NCBI GenBank assembly: GCA_004297555.1 | Contig: SCSV01000138.1 | Coordinates: 1 to 6,417 of the forward strand | Direction of reading: 5' to 3' | DNA length: 6,417 nucleotides | Origin: Salinibacterium sp. | GTDB lineage: Bacteria > Actinomycetota > Actinomycetes > Actinomycetales > Microbacteriaceae | Shown here: positions 6,263-6,417 of the stretch, one piece after another | Numbering within the stretch: the first letter of the stretch is position 1 | Layout of the letters: every line of letters begins with the position of its first letter | The notes under the pieces: generated by a model | The model's database searches: none | What the model was told of the DNA's origin: nothing | Seen by the model: only the letters and a program-made list of their open reading frames with translations | Translations under genes and position numbers: made by a program

Positions 6263-6298
6263 ATGTCTCTGCGCGCCCCGCGTCGTTCTGTCCTGTTT
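6263..6298 (+). pseudogene. 5' fragment of an unidentified gene, apparently cut by an insertion sequence
   Basis: ATG at 6263 follows a strong Shine-Dalgarno, CGGAGG (6250-6255), at 7-nt spacing. The frame reads MSLRAPRRSVLF and then runs into what looks like the end of an insertion sequence at about 6299. Across the junction the frame stays open for 12 more codons into IS sequence and stops at TAG 6335-6337, giving a chimeric 24-residue peptide with a basic start and a hydrophobic run that mimics a signal peptide. The native product cannot be identified from 12 residues. It is not rpsP, the gene often found after ffh in actinobacteria, whose product begins differently. It could instead be a short leader peptide. 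Confidence 0.5.
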
Positions 6299-6417
6299 GG
6301 GGTCTGTCTGTTTCTTTGTGTAAGTGGCTTTGGCTAGTTCAGTCCTAGGCGGTCGCCGTAGGTTATTGCGAGTGTGTTCAGGATAGCTTTCCAGCCGTGG
6401 ATTTCGCCGGTCGGGTT
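6299..6417. mobile_element. Terminal part of an insertion sequence, probably IS256 (mutator) family
   Basis: The region combines an in-frame transposase-like C-terminus on the minus strand (next entry) with a candidate terminal repeat at about 6300-6326 that begins GGGTCTGTC and carries TTTGTGTAAGTGG inward. IS256-type ends also carry a TGTGTAA block about 18 bases from the tip; here it is at 6317-6323, which places the tip near 6300. Sampled G+C falls to about 52%. The element runs past the window edge, so the other end and the 8-9 bp target duplication cannot be checked. The exact boundary may be off by a few bases. Confidence 0.55.
6334..6417 (-). CDS. C-terminal end of a transposase, IS256/mutator type (partial)
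   Basis: On the minus strand the frame is open from the window edge to a TAG (complement of 6334-6336), giving 27 residues that include GWKAILNTLAITYGDRL. The pattern W-x-x-x-L-N-x-x-x-I-x-[YF]-x-D-R-[LI] is the usual C-terminal signature of IS256-family DDE transposases, and the stop lies about 35 bp inside the presumed terminal repeat, as in that family. The catalytic DDE residues are outside the window, so it cannot be said whether the enzyme is intact. Only a short segment is seen, so the family call is moderate. Confidence 0.55.
   Translation of the reverse strand, partial: NPTGEIHGWKAILNTLAITYGDRLGLN

Noticed and set aside
1..6417. CRISPR array, tRNA or rRNA gene
   Set aside because: No regularly spaced repeats, no tRNA-like cloverleaf signals and no rRNA sequence were seen; the window is almost entirely protein-coding.

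Overview
The window reads as chromosome from a high-GC actinobacterium, most likely Microbacteriaceae or a close relative in the Micrococcales. Three things support this. The gene order smc-ftsY-ffh is present. The long reading frames have strongly GC-biased third positions: sampled 60-base lines of smc and ffh are about 65-78% G+C. The SMC, FtsY and Ffh proteins look actinobacterial, with an FtsY that has no long acidic N-terminal domain and an Ffh with a Gly/Lys/Pro-rich tail.

Layout. (1) 1-2991 +: smc, entering the window already inside the coding region; the N-terminal ATPase lobe is missing, the rest is intact. (2) 2991-3860 +: ftsY, the SRP receptor, overlapping the smc stop by one base (TGATG) and so probably translationally coupled to it. 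(3) 4512-3863 on the minus strand: a complete type II toxin-antitoxin pair, a Phd/YefM-type antitoxin followed by a PIN-domain VapC RNase, with a 4-bp GTGA overlap. It faces ftsY tail to tail with only 2 bp between stops, and its base composition is clearly lower in GC (52-58% in sampled lines). (4) 4513-4605: a 93-bp divergent control region crowded with short palindromes. Both flanking genes lack a well-placed Shine-Dalgarno and have -10-like boxes close to their start codons, so both are probably leaderless or nearly so. (5) 4606-6144 +: complete ffh, the SRP54 GTPase that partners FtsY. (6) 6145-6298: an intergenic leader followed by the first 12 codons of an unidentified gene with a very good Shine-Dalgarno. 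(7) about 6299-6417: one end of an insertion sequence, probably IS256 (mutator) family, with the last 27 codons of its transposase on the minus strand. It appears to have landed in the gene that begins at 6263.

How it works together. SMC organises and segregates the chromosome. FtsY and Ffh (with 4.5S RNA, not in this window) target inner-membrane and secreted proteins to the translocon. These are core housekeeping genes. The two accessory elements are the VapBC-type module wedged between the genes for the two SRP GTPases and the IS downstream of ffh. I see no evidence for a new multi-gene system. The points most worth a second look are the vapBC control region, the density of palindromes between vapB and ffh, and the gene apparently interrupted by the IS.
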